64,000 nucleotides of DNA from assembly GCA_022842935.1 (NCBI GenBank), contig JALHOP010000005.1:149297-213296 (forward strand), in the 5' to 3' direction. The notes beneath the pieces were generated by a model that saw only the letters and a list, made by a program, of their open reading frames with translations, did no database searches and was not told where the DNA came from. The translations under genes and the position numbers were made by a program. This document shows, piece after piece, positions 63,401 to 64,000 of this stretch; position 1 is the stretch's first letter; every line of letters begins with the position of its first letter. This stretch comes from Myxococcota bacterium (GTDB lineage Bacteria; Myxococcota; XYA12-FULL-58-9; JALHOP01).

Positions 63401-64000
63401 ATGGTAAATCTTTCTTCGGTAGCGGCCACCACGACGCCACGTGATAGCGGACGGCCTGGCTCGTGGTCCGGCGGGATCGATGCCGTAAAGAAATTCATCG
63501 GCGACGTGCGTGCGGCGGCCATATCGACGGCATCCGACGGTGGCTTTCCACAGCTCCTGCTCACGGCGCCCGTCGAGATTGCTCGCTCGCTCGACCCGTT
63601 GGTTGCTGAGCTTCGCAACGTCGTTGCTGGACCTGACGGTACGCGGCTCCTCGCCGAGCTCGCCAGTCTGCGTGACGACCTGGTTACGATCCAGCGTGAC
63701 CTGAGGCTCCCGAAGGCCCTGAGAGCGCGGGTCTCCCTGTTACTTCACTGCGACGCAATGCGTGTCGGCCTGAGCCCGACGGTCGAGATATCGCCCCCGA
63801 AGGCTTCGGAGGTCCTGGCCGCTCAATCGACGCGCTACACCTCGCTCTTTAGTGGAGGTAGCGCGGCGTTGCCGAAGATCGCGTTTGGCGCGCACGTGCT
63901 GCTCTCGGGGGTCGTGGCAACACAAGCGGTTCTGGGCATCGCAGGGGCGGGCGGGGTGGGTGCGGTCGCGCTCGCGTGGGGCGGGGCCCGCGGGTGGGGG
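63401..64000 (+). CDS. Unknown protein with disordered N-terminus and C-terminal hydrophobic hairpin, 3'-truncated
   Basis: From ATG 63401 the frame stays open to the right edge, so 200 residues are seen and the end is missing. N-terminus is Ser/Thr/Pro/Gly-rich (SSVAATTTPRDSGRPGSWSG), with no signal peptide. Residues 25-125 are helical (IDAVKKFIGDVRAAAIS, RLLAELASLRDDLVTIQRDL). Residues about 157-200 become hydrophobic and glycine-rich (LPKIAFGAHVLLSGVVATQA, VLGIAGAGGVGAVALAWGGA), likely a membrane hairpin or glycine-zipper, similar in layout to the proteins at 26612 and 37185. Not recognised. Divergent from the lipase-like gene. Confidence 0.6.
   Translation, partial: MVNLSSVAATTTPRDSGRPGSWSGGIDAVKKFIGDVRAAAISTASDGGFPQLLLTAPVEIARSLDPLVAELRNVVAGPDGTRLLAELASLRDDLVTIQRDLRLPKALRARVSLLLHCDAMRVGLSPTVEISPPKASEVLAAQSTRYTSLFSGGSAALPKIAFGAHVLLSGVVATQAVLGIAGAGGVGAVALAWGGARGWG

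Overview
The window looks like a chromosome segment from a high-GC, Gram-negative, myxobacterium-like organism (Myxococcota or a close 'deltaproteobacterial' relative). Pointers are the G/C-rich third codon positions, frequent GTG/TTG starts, many small lipoproteins, a cysteine-rich lipoprotein next to a 1,437-residue VCBS/FG-GAP lipoprotein, and a giant cyclase-ATPase-TPR signalling protein. No phage, insertion sequence or CRISPR array is visible.

Layout. 1-3.1 kb: the end of an MshEN-domain protein, class I fructose-bisphosphate aldolase, a CPBP protease and a DUF1684 protein. 3.2-9 kb: a 1,217-aa double-cyclase/ATPase/TPR protein, a GGQ release-factor-like protein and a FAD monooxygenase. 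9.2-11.7 kb: NifU-like, SspB and PrmA on the minus strand, diverging from a MutT hydrolase. 11.7-17.7 kb: a lipoprotein/outer-membrane pair, an Mla/Mce lipid-transport operon (two permeases, ATPase, MCE protein) and two MaoC-type dehydratases. 17.8-26.5 kb: cysteine-rich and VCBS lipoproteins, then a GH13 enzyme. 26.6-42.2 kb: Ffh, membrane proteins, lipoproteins, a patatin, an MltB-like transglycosylase, an OmpA-like lipoprotein, an aminotransferase and a trehalase. 42.25 kb: tRNA-Glu(CUC), followed by a lower-GC two-gene unit with a di-haem cytochrome lipoprotein. 46.4-52.9 kb: PldA, a three-gene operon of unknown proteins, GST, GNAT, DsbA-like protein, and a lytic transglycosylase coupled to a DUF4329 (JAMM-like) protein. 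52.9-60.8 kb: a putrescine/GABA catabolic cluster (copper amine oxidase, aldehyde dehydrogenase, GABA aminotransferase, amino-acid permease, Tat-exported flavin amine oxidase). 60.8-64 kb: a methyltransferase-like protein, a class-3-lipase-like protein and an open-ended unknown gene.

Main observation. Scattered between housekeeping genes are about a dozen proteins without signal peptides, most with Ser/Thr/Pro/Ala-rich, probably disordered N-termini. Their domains suit attack on cell walls, polysaccharide or lipid (SLT, MltB, JAMM-like DUF4329, GH13, lipase-3), or are unknown. Upstream of nearly all of these transcription units I find the same two-part element, roughly CAAC - 14/15 bases - G(C/G)CGATAA. 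This resembles the promoter class read by FliA/WhiG-type sigma-28 factors. I infer a dispersed regulon of candidate secreted effectors or developmental proteins under one alternative sigma factor. The window encodes neither that sigma factor nor a secretion machine, so the link remains a hypothesis.
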